NCBI RefSeq assembly: GCF_900115805.1
Contig: NZ_FOXU01000011.1
Coordinates: 1-64,000, forward strand
DNA from: Psychrobacillus psychrotolerans
Lineage (GTDB): Bacteria > Bacillota > Bacilli > Bacillales_A > Planococcaceae
Reading direction: 5' to 3'
Length of the DNA: 64,000 bases
Positions 56,110 to 64,000 of the stretch are shown here, piece after piece. A program made the translations under genes and the position numbers. How positions within the stretch are numbered: the first letter of the stretch is position 1; every line of letters starts with the position of its first letter. The notes beneath the pieces are model-generated. The model did not search any database. It saw nothing but the letters and a program-made list of their open reading frames with translations, and was not told the origin of the DNA.

Positions 56110-57933
56110 TTATTCGATTTCAACCTCGCCTAGTATTTCTAATGCTTCAATACAGAACATTAATTCGAAAGAATCCTTAGAATTCCGTAAATTTTTGTTT
56201 AATAAATCTTCGAGTTTTTGAATGCGATATACTAAGCCACTCATAGATAAACTTAAATCAAACATCGTCTGCTGTAAATTACCATTATTCTTTAAAAATA
56301 TATAGAGTGTTTTTAAAAATTCAACTTTTTTTGCTTCTTTTAACTCTAAAATTGCCTTTAACTCATGCTTTGCTAATTGAACAATCGAAGCTTTGTTATG
56401 TGAATTGATAATCGAGCTAATGATACTAGTATTTTCAAATAAGACAATTGATTGCTTTTTATCTATATTTAAAGCAATAATCGATTGCTGATGTGCTTCG
56501 GGAATATCTTCAATATCTTGGATGGTACGACTAATCCCAATTCTAAAATCGTAAATTTTGAAGGAACGCTGTAAATGCTTTATTATACTTTCTGCAATTT
56601 CCAATGTATTTGGTTGTTTTTGCATTAAAAAAATTATTTCATCTTGAAATGAGGTGATGAAAATAGGTATTTTATGCATTTCCAAATAGATTGTAAATGT
56701 TTGGATGACTTTTGATAGTATTTGTTGCTCTTTAATCTGCATGTTATTTTTGAGGATTTTAACGTTTCCTATAAAAAATGCTTGATTTAAATCTATTTCC
56801 ATTAAGTAGCTACGATAATTCATACTAGATTTTGATGTATATTGCTTTTGCAATAGCTGTTCAAAAAAGTAAGCTTTCATATTCTCAATAGCCTCTAAAC
56901 TAGACTTCTCATTTAAATAATGAAGAGAGCATACGGTTGCTGCTCGTTGGATAAAGTCCCGCTCAAATTCTAACTCCTTTGTCTGTGTTGGATAAATAAA
57001 TGCAATATAACCAATCACTTGATGATGGACTGTAATGGGACAAACGAGTCTCGTATGCTTTTGTCCGTCTATTTGTAAAGGATGTTCGGGTTCAATTGGT
57101 TTCAACAAAAGCTTGCCTGAACGGGTTTGACCAACCTGCTTGGCGAAATCGTCGTATAAATTATCTAATTCTTCTAGAGTAATGCCAGCGGTCATGTATG
57201 AATTTAAGTTTAAATCTTGCAAGATAACTGGAGTACCAAGCGTTTCATAAATGGTTTCTAATAATTGCTCCAATTTCATTCCTTGTGTAAGTCCTTTTGT
57301 TAAATTGTTATGAAATATGGACACTAGTTCCGTTAAGCGCTTTTCTTGATAAAGCTGTTCATAAGTTGTATTTAATTCATCAATCATACGAGAGTGATTC
57401 ATTTTAATTACATATGATTGTGTTTCTTTATCCCAATCCTCTAGTGCCTTCATTTCAAACGCACATTCCGCATCTCCCCGTGCTCGACACGTTACTTCAA
57501 TAATATATATCTCTTTTTTTGTTAAATAAGAAGTGAAACCGCTTGCATATCCAGCCAATGTGTGACAAGCAACCTTTTCACTCACTCCGAAATGCTGTAA
57601 ATGTTCTGAAGCTTCATATGAATTAATCCAAACTCCTTTTGCATAAATCTCTTTAATATTATCGTGGTCATCTAAGTGTAGTACTCTTTCGGTTACTAAA
57701 TCCGTAATTTGTCCGGTATTTAGGTGATAAGAGGAAGCAGAATCTAACTTTTTACGTAACCCAAGTTGCATGCGGTCTACTTCTTTTGCATGGGCTACAC
57801 CCAAATTCCATCCATACCTTAATAAAAAGGTTTTTGCATGATCATATCCTAAATGCTCGATAAGTTCTTTACGTAATAAGCCAAATGAATTTGATGTTGT
57901 ATACAGCTCTTTGTCAAACGTTGGTAAAGTCAT
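56110..57933 (-). CDS. XylR-N/V4R sensor with PucR-type output, transcriptional regulator
   Basis: 607 aa. N-terminal XylR_N-like domain (about 1-85, LLRYGWNLGVAHAKEVDRM) and V4R domain (about 110-175, HTLAGYASGFTSYLTKKE, CRARGDAECAFEM), the aromatic-sensing module of XylR/DmpR. A helical linker (about 180-215), a GAF-like region and a C-terminal PucR/CdaR-type HTH (NNGNLQQTMFDLSLSMSGLVYRIQKLEDLL). There is no sigma-54 AAA+ domain. Divergent from the hydroxylase gene, so it likely activates the cluster when an aromatic ligand is bound. AGAGGCG before ATG. Confidence 0.85.
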   Translation of the reverse strand: MTLPTFDKELYTTSNSFGLLRKELIEHLGYDHAKTFLLRYGWNLGVAHAKEVDRMQLGLRKKLDSASSYHLNTGQITDLVTERVLHLDDHDNIKEIYAKGVWINSYEASEHLQHFGVSEKVACHTLAGYASGFTSYLTKKEIYIIEVTCRARGDAECAFEMKALEDWDKETQSYVIKMNHSRMIDELNTTYEQLYQEKRLTELVSIFHNNLTKGLTQGMKLEQLLETIYETLGTPVILQDLNLNSYMTAGITLEELDNLYDDFAKQVGQTRSGKLLLKPIEPEHPLQIDGQKHTRLVCPITVHHQVIGYIAFIYPTQTKELEFERDFIQRAATVCSLHYLNEKSSLEAIENMKAYFFEQLLQKQYTSKSSMNYRSYLMEIDLNQAFFIGNVKILKNNMQIKEQQILSKVIQTFTIYLEMHKIPIFITSFQDEIIFLMQKQPNTLEIAESIIKHLQRSFKIYDFRIGISRTIQDIEDIPEAHQQSIIALNIDKKQSIVLFENTSIISSIINSHNKASIVQLAKHELKAILELKEAKKVEFLKTLYIFLKNNGNLQQTMFDLSLSMSGLVYRIQKLEDLLNKNLRNSKDSFELMFCIEALEILGEVEIE

Positions 57934-58099
57934 TTGTTCGCCTCTTTTCGTAAATTCTTTACAGGGAAAAATGTGTTATTAAGGGTATTTTATCAGAAAA
58001 TTTAGAAAAGGGTAGCGCGAATTGAGTGAAAATTAACTATTTCTGTATTTTGAGTATTTTTTGTTGGTATTGAAGTTTAAAATTCAACGATTTTCATTG

Positions 58100-58105
58100 T
58101 ACAAT
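58100..58105 (+). promoter_or_regulatory. possible -10 of the aromatic cluster with nearby inverted repeat
   Basis: TACAAT (58100-58105) lies in ATTGTACAAT. TTGAAG-TTTAAAA-TTCAA (58070-58087) upstream is an imperfect palindrome that could be the regulator's site. There is no good -35, as expected for an activated promoter. Tentative. Confidence 0.3.
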
Positions 58106-58159
58106 TCAAAATTTTGTTTCGTTACATTTAACGTATCTTACAAGATAGGAGTGAATACG

Positions 58160-59359
58160 ATGCCAGATGTACTGACAAAAAATGAGCTTGCGATTATTGA
58201 TGAAGCAAAAGTACTAGCAGAAAAAATACGTGGGCGTGCAAAAATAACGGAGGAGTTACGACGTATTCCAGAAGAAACTATTCAAGAATTGAAAGATACA
58301 GGTATCATAAAAATCTTACGTCCCAAACGATATGGTGGTTTGCAGTTAAGTGTAGAAACATATGCAAGGGTAATTGTTGAGATTTCAAAGGCATGTGCTT
58401 CTACGGGATGGATTGCTTCATTATGTGCCATTCGTGAATTAATGGTAGCTGAATCATTTAATGAAGAAGCGCATGAAGAAATCTTCGGTCAAGACCCAGA
58501 AGATGTTCTCTTTGCAGGGGTATACGAGCCTCGAGAATGCAAAGTACAAAAGGTAGATGGGGGCTATTTAATCGAAGAAGGTCACTGGATGTTTTGTTCA
58601 GGATCATTGCATGCTACATGGGGTTACTTTGGCATGTATATAAAAGATGAAAACGGAGAAATTTTGGAGCAACTGTTAATGACCGTCCCATTTAGCAAAC
58701 TCGAAATTGAAGATGATTGGTACACACTTGGCTTAAGAGGCACCGGGAGTAATGCTGTTCGTATGAAAAATGTCTTTGTACCAGAAAATCGTGTGACGTC
58801 TTATCTCGATGTATTAAACGGAGATTTCAAATCATCACATTTACGCGATATTCCTTTATATAGTACCGCTTTATTCCCAGCATTAATTCTTTCGCTAGGC
58901 TTACCGGCATTAGGGGTTGTGCAAGAAATGCTTGAGAACTTTAAAAAGGGATTGCCTTATCGTACAGCTGTGCATATGGGCGTGAAGATGATTAAAGATG
59001 CAGCAAGCACACATACATTATTTGCAACAGCAACAATAAAAGTGGAAACAGCTGAAATGTACTTAATGAATTTAGCTAAAAGTATGGATGAGTGGGCAGA
59101 TAAGCAAGAAATTATGCCAAAAGAGCTTCGTTTGAAAGCGCTAACAGATATCGGTTATGCGAACGAATTATTAAAAGAAGCGATGGATGAGTTACTTGCT
59201 GCTAGTGGTTCAGGTTTTGTATACGACCAAAGTCCAATGCAACGGTTAATTCGTGATTTTATGACGATGCATTCTCATCGTTCTTTATCTCCTGTTATAA
59301 CACGTGAAAATTATGGTCGATTATTAGTAGGGCTAGAGCCAAATGCAATTCGCTATTAA
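58160..59359 (+). CDS. flavin-dependent hydroxylase of the acyl-CoA dehydrogenase fold (HsaA-like)
   Basis: 399 aa. Acyl-CoA dehydrogenase-like fold with a group D monooxygenase pattern: LRPKRYGGLQLSVETYARVIVEISKAC is the HsaA/HpaB-type N-terminal helix pair, ACASTGWIASL, LRGTGSNAVRMKNVFVP the beta domain, and SGSGFVYDQSPMQR, MHSHRS near the end. Such enzymes use reduced flavin from a partner reductase to hydroxylate a phenol next to its OH, making a catechol. ATG 58160 with AGGAGTG upstream; the longer frame is not supported. No flavin reductase is seen in the window. Confidence 0.83.
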   Translation: MPDVLTKNELAIIDEAKVLAEKIRGRAKITEELRRIPEETIQELKDTGIIKILRPKRYGGLQLSVETYARVIVEISKACASTGWIASLCAIRELMVAESFNEEAHEEIFGQDPEDVLFAGVYEPRECKVQKVDGGYLIEEGHWMFCSGSLHATWGYFGMYIKDENGEILEQLLMTVPFSKLEIEDDWYTLGLRGTGSNAVRMKNVFVPENRVTSYLDVLNGDFKSSHLRDIPLYSTALFPALILSLGLPALGVVQEMLENFKKGLPYRTAVHMGVKMIKDAASTHTLFATATIKVETAEMYLMNLAKSMDEWADKQEIMPKELRLKALTDIGYANELLKEAMDELLAASGSGFVYDQSPMQRLIRDFMTMHSHRSLSPVITRENYGRLLVGLEPNAIRY

Positions 59360-59466
59360 GTAAAAACCAATGAAGAATGATTTGTTTTTCAACTGTTTTT
59401 TCCATAGTTTTGAAGAATCTACTTCTATTAAAATAGCATTAAAGAAAGAAAGGAGTTAGTTAGTGA

Positions 59467-60417
59467 ATGAATCCAAAAATTGCGAAGTTAGGTTATGTGT
59501 CATTGCAAACCTCAGATATGGAGACATCCGTTAACTTTTTTCAAGAAGTAATAGGACTGGAATGTACTAACAAAATCGGCGATAGTTATTATTTTCGCGC
59601 TTGGGGTGACTTTGAACATCACAGTTTAGTTCTTAGCCCTGGTGAAACTGGAAAGGTGACACATTTTGGTTTACGCACAAAAAGAAAAGAAGACGTGGAA
59701 TTATTCGAACAGCAGTTATCTGCAAAAGGCTATGAAATAGAAAATGTACCTGCTTGGACAACAGCTGGTATTGGAGAAGCAATTCGATTTACTGCACCAT
59801 CTGGTCATCGTATTGAATTATATTATGATATCCAGCGTCCTCAAGTAGAGGATTCCCGCAAATCGGTTCTTAAAAATCAAACATATAAATCTTGGGCCAA
59901 GGGAATTTCACCTAGACGTTTGGATCACATCAATATTCATACAAGTGCTGATGCAAAAAGCGTGTATGCATTTTTTGTAGATGAACTAGGATTCCGCATT
60001 AATGAATGCATTCAAGAAGAAGATGGTGCATTACTAGCAGGATGGATGAGTGTAACGGAACTTGTTCATGATATCGCTTTGGTAACACATAAAAAGTTAG
60101 AAACGACCGCAAGATTCCACCATATTTCATACTGGTTAGATGATGTAGGAGATATTTTACGAGCAGCAGATATTCTAAAAGAATCTAAACTACAATTTAT
60201 CGGACCAGGTAAACATAGTATTTCACAAGCTACTTATTTATATGTCATTGATCCAGGCAGTGGATGTCGTGTAGAACTCTTTACAGGTGGCTATTTAATC
60301 TTTGAGCCGGACTGGGAAACAGTTGTATGGAGACCAGAAGAGCGTAAACTTGGCAATACATTTTGGGGCGATAGCATTACAGGGAATGAGCTCATTCTTC
60401 CAACAATTGAAGCATAA
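59467..60417 (+). CDS. extradiol ring-cleavage dioxygenase (VOC type I)
   Basis: 316 aa two-domain vicinal oxygen chelate protein, family of catechol 2,3-dioxygenase, BphC and HsaC. The Fe(II) ligands can be placed: His154 (LDHINIHT), His218 or 219 (RFHHISYW) and Glu270 (CRVELFTGG). The enzyme opens catechols next to the hydroxyls, giving yellow muconic semialdehyde-type products. ATG with AAAGGAG about 11 nt upstream. Sits between hydroxylase and ring-product hydrolase. Confidence 0.9.
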   Translation: MNPKIAKLGYVSLQTSDMETSVNFFQEVIGLECTNKIGDSYYFRAWGDFEHHSLVLSPGETGKVTHFGLRTKRKEDVELFEQQLSAKGYEIENVPAWTTAGIGEAIRFTAPSGHRIELYYDIQRPQVEDSRKSVLKNQTYKSWAKGISPRRLDHINIHTSADAKSVYAFFVDELGFRINECIQEEDGALLAGWMSVTELVHDIALVTHKKLETTARFHHISYWLDDVGDILRAADILKESKLQFIGPGKHSISQATYLYVIDPGSGCRVELFTGGYLIFEPDWETVVWRPEERKLGNTFWGDSITGNELILPTIEA

Positions 60418-60432
60418 AGGGGAGGTATATAT

Positions 60433-61287
60433 ATGCAAGTAACGACAGAAGTAACTGTTAAATCACAAAGAATAACAACAGGCAAATACACCACATGGAT
60501 GAATGAATCAGGTCAACAACATCCAGAAACGATTATATTTTTACATGGATCAGGACCAGGAGTAACCTCCATTGCAAACTGGAAATATGCGTTAAATGAT
60601 TGTGGGTCACAGTTTCATTGTTTAGCTCCAGATCTATATGGTTTTGCTCAAAGCGATCATCCAGACGTACCGTTAAAAAACCGTCAAGCATGGATGGACT
60701 GCTGGATGGAACAAGTGATAGAAATTATGGATTATTACAAATTAGAAAAAGTTCATATTGTTGGCAACTCATTAGGGTGCTCAATCGCTTTAGAATTAGC
60801 TGTTGAATATCCAGAGCGCTTTGATCGCATTGTATTAATGGGACCAGGAGGAACGCCAAATACAAAGTTAAGTTTAGAGCTGGCACGTGCTAAAAACTTT
60901 TATGATAGCCCATCTGAAAAACGCCTCCAGCAGATTATGGGATGGTTTGTATATGATAAAGAGGCAATGCAACCAGTCATTGATGAAGTGACGAAGCCAA
61001 GATTTGAAAATGCAATGAGAGAAGAAGTCAAACGTTCGAATAATTCTATTTTTGCTACGGCAGCGGTACCGATTCCAACAGTCGCATTAAATAGACTGCA
61101 ACATCCAATTTTACTGGTACATGGTCGAGATGACAAAGTATGCTCGATTGAATCCAGTTACTATTTATTAGAACATTTGGGAAATGCACAGCTGCATGTT
61201 TTTAGCCGATGTGGTCACTGGACTCAAATTGAGAAAAAAGATGAATTTAATTATTTAATTCAACAATTTTTTAATAGGTTAATATAA
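60433..61287 (+). CDS. meta-cleavage product hydrolase 1
   Basis: 284 aa alpha/beta hydrolase with the hallmark LHGSGPGVTSIANW loop of C-C bond hydrolases (BphD, HsaD, MhpC). Nucleophile Ser113 (GNSLGCS), Asp233 (HGRDDK) and His262 (CGHWTQIE). It should cleave the ring-opened product into a dienoate and a carboxylic acid. 15 nt after the dioxygenase; GGGGAGG before ATG. Confidence 0.9.
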   Translation: MQVTTEVTVKSQRITTGKYTTWMNESGQQHPETIIFLHGSGPGVTSIANWKYALNDCGSQFHCLAPDLYGFAQSDHPDVPLKNRQAWMDCWMEQVIEIMDYYKLEKVHIVGNSLGCSIALELAVEYPERFDRIVLMGPGGTPNTKLSLELARAKNFYDSPSEKRLQQIMGWFVYDKEAMQPVIDEVTKPRFENAMREEVKRSNNSIFATAAVPIPTVALNRLQHPILLVHGRDDKVCSIESSYYLLEHLGNAQLHVFSRCGHWTQIEKKDEFNYLIQQFFNRLI

Positions 61288-61299
61288 AGACTTTAAAAT

Positions 61300-61313
61300 T
61301 TAAAGCGCTTTCA
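61300..61313 (+). promoter_or_regulatory. cre-like site before the FAD dehydrogenase
   Basis: TTAAAGCGCTTTCA matches the cre consensus TGWAARCGYTWNCA except at position 2. It lies in the 42-nt gap between hydrolase 1 and the FAD dehydrogenase. Confidence 0.55.
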
Positions 61314-61329
61314 AAAAGGAGATGTCCTG

Positions 61330-62817
61330 ATGTCACAAGCATGGGCAGCAGATGTAGTCGTAGTAGGTGCAGGCAATGCAGCCATGTGCGCAGCCATTGC
61401 TGCTGCGGAACAAGGGAGTGAGGTCATAGTTTTAGAAATTTCCTCAGAGGAGGAAAAAGGTGGCAACACCACATACACTCATGGTTCAATGCGTTTTGCT
61501 TATAACAATGGTGAAGAAGTTAGAGCACTTTTGCCAGAGATGACCGATGAGGAATTTTCCATGACAGACTTTGGAGATTATACAAAAGAGCAATTTTTTG
61601 AAGATGTGAGTCGCCTCTCCAATTATCGAACAGACTATGATTTAGCTAATATCTTGGCAAAAGAAAGCTACAAAGTAATGCAGTGGTTAACCTCTCACCA
61701 AGTGAAATGGATTCCTATTTATGGACGTCAAGCCTTTAAAATAAATGGAATATTCAAATTTTGGGGCGGCATGGTATTAGAAGCAGTTGGTGGAGGAAAA
61801 GGGCTAGTAGATGCCCTTCATCAGGAGGCAATTCGATTGGGTGTTCGAATTTTATATAATACCTCTGGCGTTAAGTTGGATATAGCGAATAAACGAATTC
61901 AGGGAATTTATATTCGTGAGCAAAAACAAGATGCATATATTCAATGTAAATCGGTTGTACTTGCAAGTGGTGGCTTTCATGCGAATGTAGAAATGCGTAC
62001 AAAGTACTTAGGACCTGGTTGGGATAGCGTTCATACGCGCGGGTGCAAGTTTAATACAGGAACAGGTTTAAAAATGGCCATCGATGTGGGAGCAAGAACG
62101 ATTGGCAATTGGTCTGGTGCACATGCAGTTGGTGGCGATCGGTATTTGCCGAATTTCAAAGAAGGCTTTCAAAAATTAAGCTACCCCTTTGGCATTCTTA
62201 TAAATAAAGAAGGTAAACGCTTTATCGATGAAGGTGAGGATTTCCGGAATTATACGTATGCCAAAATCGGAAAAGAAATTTTAAAGCAACCTGGGCAATA
62301 TGCATGGCAAGTGTTTGATACAAAAGGCAAACGCTTTTTAAGAGAAGAATATGAAGGTCGCTCTGTCTCAAAGGTAGTAGCCAACACATTAGAAGAACTT
62401 GTGGAACTGATGGGTGATGTAGACCACGAGGGCTTTTTGACAGAAGTAGAAAACTTCAACAAAGCGGTAATGGATGTCCCATTTGATCCGAATATGTTAG
62501 ATGGTAAAGGTACAGAAGGCTTAAGAGTACCAAAATCAAACTGGGCCCTCCCGATTAATGAAGGACCATTTGTAGCATACGCCATTGGTTGCGGCATTAC
62601 GTTTACCTACGGGGGTCTACACATTACGAAAAAAGCACAAGTATTACATGAAGATACAACTCCAATCGAAGGCTTATATGCAGCTGGTGAAATTGTAGGT
62701 GGTATATATTATGACAATTATCCAGGGGGTGCTGGCCTTACATCAGGTTCTGTATTCGGTAAAATTGCCGGCAGCCAAGCAGCGAAATATGTTCAAGCAG
62801 AATATCAAGTGAAATAA
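61330..62817 (+). CDS. FAD-dependent dehydrogenase (TcuA/fumarate reductase flavoprotein family)
   Basis: 495 aa. N-terminal FAD Rossmann motif VVVVGAGNAAMCAAIAAAE, the conserved GGNTTYTHG loop, a substrate domain, and C-terminal YPGGAGLTSGSVFGKIAG typical of the FAD_binding_2 group (TcuA tricarballylate dehydrogenase, KstD, fumarate reductases). It could desaturate a ring or side chain before ring hydroxylation. The GNAAMCAA signature resembles TcuA more than KstD; the substrate is open. AAAGGAGATG 6-8 nt upstream. Confidence 0.8.
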   Translation: MSQAWAADVVVVGAGNAAMCAAIAAAEQGSEVIVLEISSEEEKGGNTTYTHGSMRFAYNNGEEVRALLPEMTDEEFSMTDFGDYTKEQFFEDVSRLSNYRTDYDLANILAKESYKVMQWLTSHQVKWIPIYGRQAFKINGIFKFWGGMVLEAVGGGKGLVDALHQEAIRLGVRILYNTSGVKLDIANKRIQGIYIREQKQDAYIQCKSVVLASGGFHANVEMRTKYLGPGWDSVHTRGCKFNTGTGLKMAIDVGARTIGNWSGAHAVGGDRYLPNFKEGFQKLSYPFGILINKEGKRFIDEGEDFRNYTYAKIGKEILKQPGQYAWQVFDTKGKRFLREEYEGRSVSKVVANTLEELVELMGDVDHEGFLTEVENFNKAVMDVPFDPNMLDGKGTEGLRVPKSNWALPINEGPFVAYAIGCGITFTYGGLHITKKAQVLHEDTTPIEGLYAAGEIVGGIYYDNYPGGAGLTSGSVFGKIAGSQAAKYVQAEYQVK

Positions 62818-62829
62818 GGGGGAATTTGT

Positions 62830-63699
62830 ATGGCTTTAGAAGCACATAAAGTACAAACAGGGGATTTTGGAACATTTATCTATGAATCTGGTAAAGGAAA
62901 TAAAGAAACGGTGATTTTATTGCATGGGTCAGGGCCAGGAGCTGGAGCAAAAGCGAATTGGCAACATGTGATTGAAGATTACGCGAAAGATTATCATGTT
63001 GTAGCACCAGATTTACTAGGGTTTGGTGATACTGATCATCCAACTGAATATCCAGAAAATGGCGTCCAATGGATGTCAAAACGTGTAAAACAAGTTTTAG
63101 ATTTAATGGATACATTAAAAATTGAAAAAGCTCATTTAGTAGGAAACTCTCTAGGTGGCGTAATTGCAATGTATTTAAATATGGCAGCCCCAGAGCGATT
63201 CCCGAAAAATGTATTAATGGGTGCCGGTGTGTTATTAAAAGAGCCAACAGTTGAGCTAATGAAGTTAGCTAACTTCCATTTAGATCCTACAAAAGAAAAC
63301 TTACGCAACTTATTATCGTGGTTTGTGTATGACATTGAGAGTATGAAAGACTTTGTTGATGATGTGGTAGAAGAGCGTTTTGAAATGTTCCAACGCCCAG
63401 AAATTTATCGTTCATATCGGGAAAATTTCACTAAATCTAGCTTAACTGATATGTTAATTCCTCAAACAGCCTTCGAACGTATGCAAAATGAGTTTTGTTT
63501 AATTCATGGGTATTTTGATCGTTTTGTTCCGTTACAAAGTAGTTTGTATGCATTAGATCACTTACCAAATTGTGAATTGCATGTATTTAAAAAATGTGGT
63601 CACTGGGCAATGATTGAACAACGTGAAGAGTTTTTACATGCAACAAAACATTTCTTTCAAAAAAGTGTTCCCTTAAAATCAGAACCTGTGAAAGCGTAA
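62830..63699 (+). CDS. meta-cleavage product hydrolase 2
   Basis: 289 aa paralogue of the hydrolase at 60.4 kb, with LHGSGPGAGAKANW, nucleophile Ser107 (VGNSLGG), Asp230 (HGYFDRFVP) and His258 (CGHWAMIEQ). Residues lining the entrance differ (for example GAGVLLKEPT against GPGGTPNTKL), so a different ring-opened product is likely. 12 nt after the FAD dehydrogenase; GGGGG upstream. Confidence 0.9.
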   Translation: MALEAHKVQTGDFGTFIYESGKGNKETVILLHGSGPGAGAKANWQHVIEDYAKDYHVVAPDLLGFGDTDHPTEYPENGVQWMSKRVKQVLDLMDTLKIEKAHLVGNSLGGVIAMYLNMAAPERFPKNVLMGAGVLLKEPTVELMKLANFHLDPTKENLRNLLSWFVYDIESMKDFVDDVVEERFEMFQRPEIYRSYRENFTKSSLTDMLIPQTAFERMQNEFCLIHGYFDRFVPLQSSLYALDHLPNCELHVFKKCGHWAMIEQREEFLHATKHFFQKSVPLKSEPVKA

Positions 63700-63777
63700 G
63701 TTAATATATTCATGTTAAAAATATTTGGCTGATTACTTGATCTTCTATGATGCACAATAAAAAGGAGTGTGGCACTT

Positions 63778-64000
63778 ATGACACAAACAACAGTTCAACA
63801 AACTGAAGTACGCGAAATGCTGATTGAAAACGCACGATCAATGCAAAAAGTTTTACGAGATGCGACTTTAGAAATCGATCAAACGAGTAAAATACCTGAT
63901 GAAATTGTTCAAATGATTCGTGATAAAGGATTATTAAAAGTACTACGACCAAAAATGTTCGGTGGTTTTCAAACAGATATGCGTACTTATTTTGAAGTGG
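63778..64000 (+). CDS. second HsaA-like flavin-dependent hydroxylase, truncated by the window end
   Basis: The first 74 codons are present. MLIENARSMQKVLRDATLEID then KIPDEIVQMIRDKGLLKVLRPKMFGG repeats the pattern of the hydroxylase at 58.2 kb (IPEETIQELKDTGIIKILRPK), so this is a paralogue. AAAGGAGTG lies about 8 nt before ATG. The rest is outside the window. Confidence 0.8.
   Translation, partial: MTQTTVQQTEVREMLIENARSMQKVLRDATLEIDQTSKIPDEIVQMIRDKGLLKVLRPKMFGGFQTDMRTYFEV

Noticed and set aside
61330-62817. FAD dehydrogenase called as 3-ketosteroid delta-1-dehydrogenase (KstD)
   Set aside because: The N-terminal GAGNAAMCAA motif is closer to TcuA-type flavoproteins, so a steroid substrate cannot be claimed.

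Overview
ORGANISM. The window is low-GC, AT-rich DNA of an endospore-forming member of the Bacillales. The gene order comE - holA - rpsT - gpr - spoIIP - lepA - hemW - hrcA-grpE-dnaK-dnaJ-prmA-rsmE-mtaB - rpsU - nfeD - floA - yqfC-yqfD-phoH-pgpH-ybeY-dgkA-cdd-era-recO - (glyS) - ccpN-ppsR-dnaG-sigA is the conserved Bacillus core block. The sporulation genes (gpr, spoIIP, yqfC, yqfD) and the protein sequences suggest Planococcaceae, perhaps Psychrobacillus, Lysinibacillus or a relative. The genus is my inference. No rRNA, tRNA or CRISPR array was seen.  LAYOUT. 1-890 is gene-free: it holds a likely IS3-family end and two copies of a GC-rich repeat. 0.9-4.4 kb is the late competence (DNA uptake) operon, in which comEA and comEC have no ordinary start codon at the expected place. 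4.5-5.8 kb holds yqzM and holA. 5.9-7.8 kb is a small accessory patch of membrane proteins and a DUF4269 protein. 7.9-33.3 kb is the core block for ribosome, sporulation, heat shock, RNA modification, membrane and GTPase functions. 33.3-39.2 kb is an accessory island of single genes (two alpha/beta hydrolases, an APH-type kinase, a GNAT-pentapeptide fusion and two unknowns), separated by copies of one palindromic repeat family, so it looks like a gene-cassette array. 39.3-47.1 kb returns to core genes: glyS on the minus strand with its T-box leader, then ccpN, ppsR, dnaG and sigA.  CATABOLIC END. 47.3-53.3 kb is a hexuronate/2-keto-3-deoxygluconate operon: KdgK, KDPG aldolase, mannonate dehydratase UxuA, an SDR probably acting as mannonate/fructuronate oxidoreductase, a LacI-type KdgR, and a GntP permease. 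Its promoter has a catabolite-repression (cre) box in the spacer and two LacI-type operator halves just downstream. 53.4-64.0 kb is a second catabolic region: an FAH-family hydrolase, an MFS transporter and a V4R/PucR-type regulator on the minus strand, divergent from a plus-strand series of flavin-dependent hydroxylase, extradiol ring-cleavage dioxygenase, meta-cleavage-product hydrolase, FAD-dependent dehydrogenase, a second meta-cleavage hydrolase and a second hydroxylase cut by the window end. This reads as an aromatic-ring meta-cleavage pathway resembling the HsaA-HsaC-HsaD logic of actinobacterial steroid/cholesterol breakdown, but in a Firmicute and with a TcuA-like flavoprotein. The substrate is unknown. 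It is the best candidate here for an undescribed system.  HOW THE PARTS CONNECT. Cre-like sites lie at the KDG operon, upstream of the MFS gene and in front of the FAD dehydrogenase, which suggests that both catabolic modules answer to CcpA. A recurrent oddity is genes whose homology-supported 5' end carries only a near-cognate start codon (comEA, comEC, the MFS gene) or overlaps a better-placed out-of-frame ATG (dnaG).
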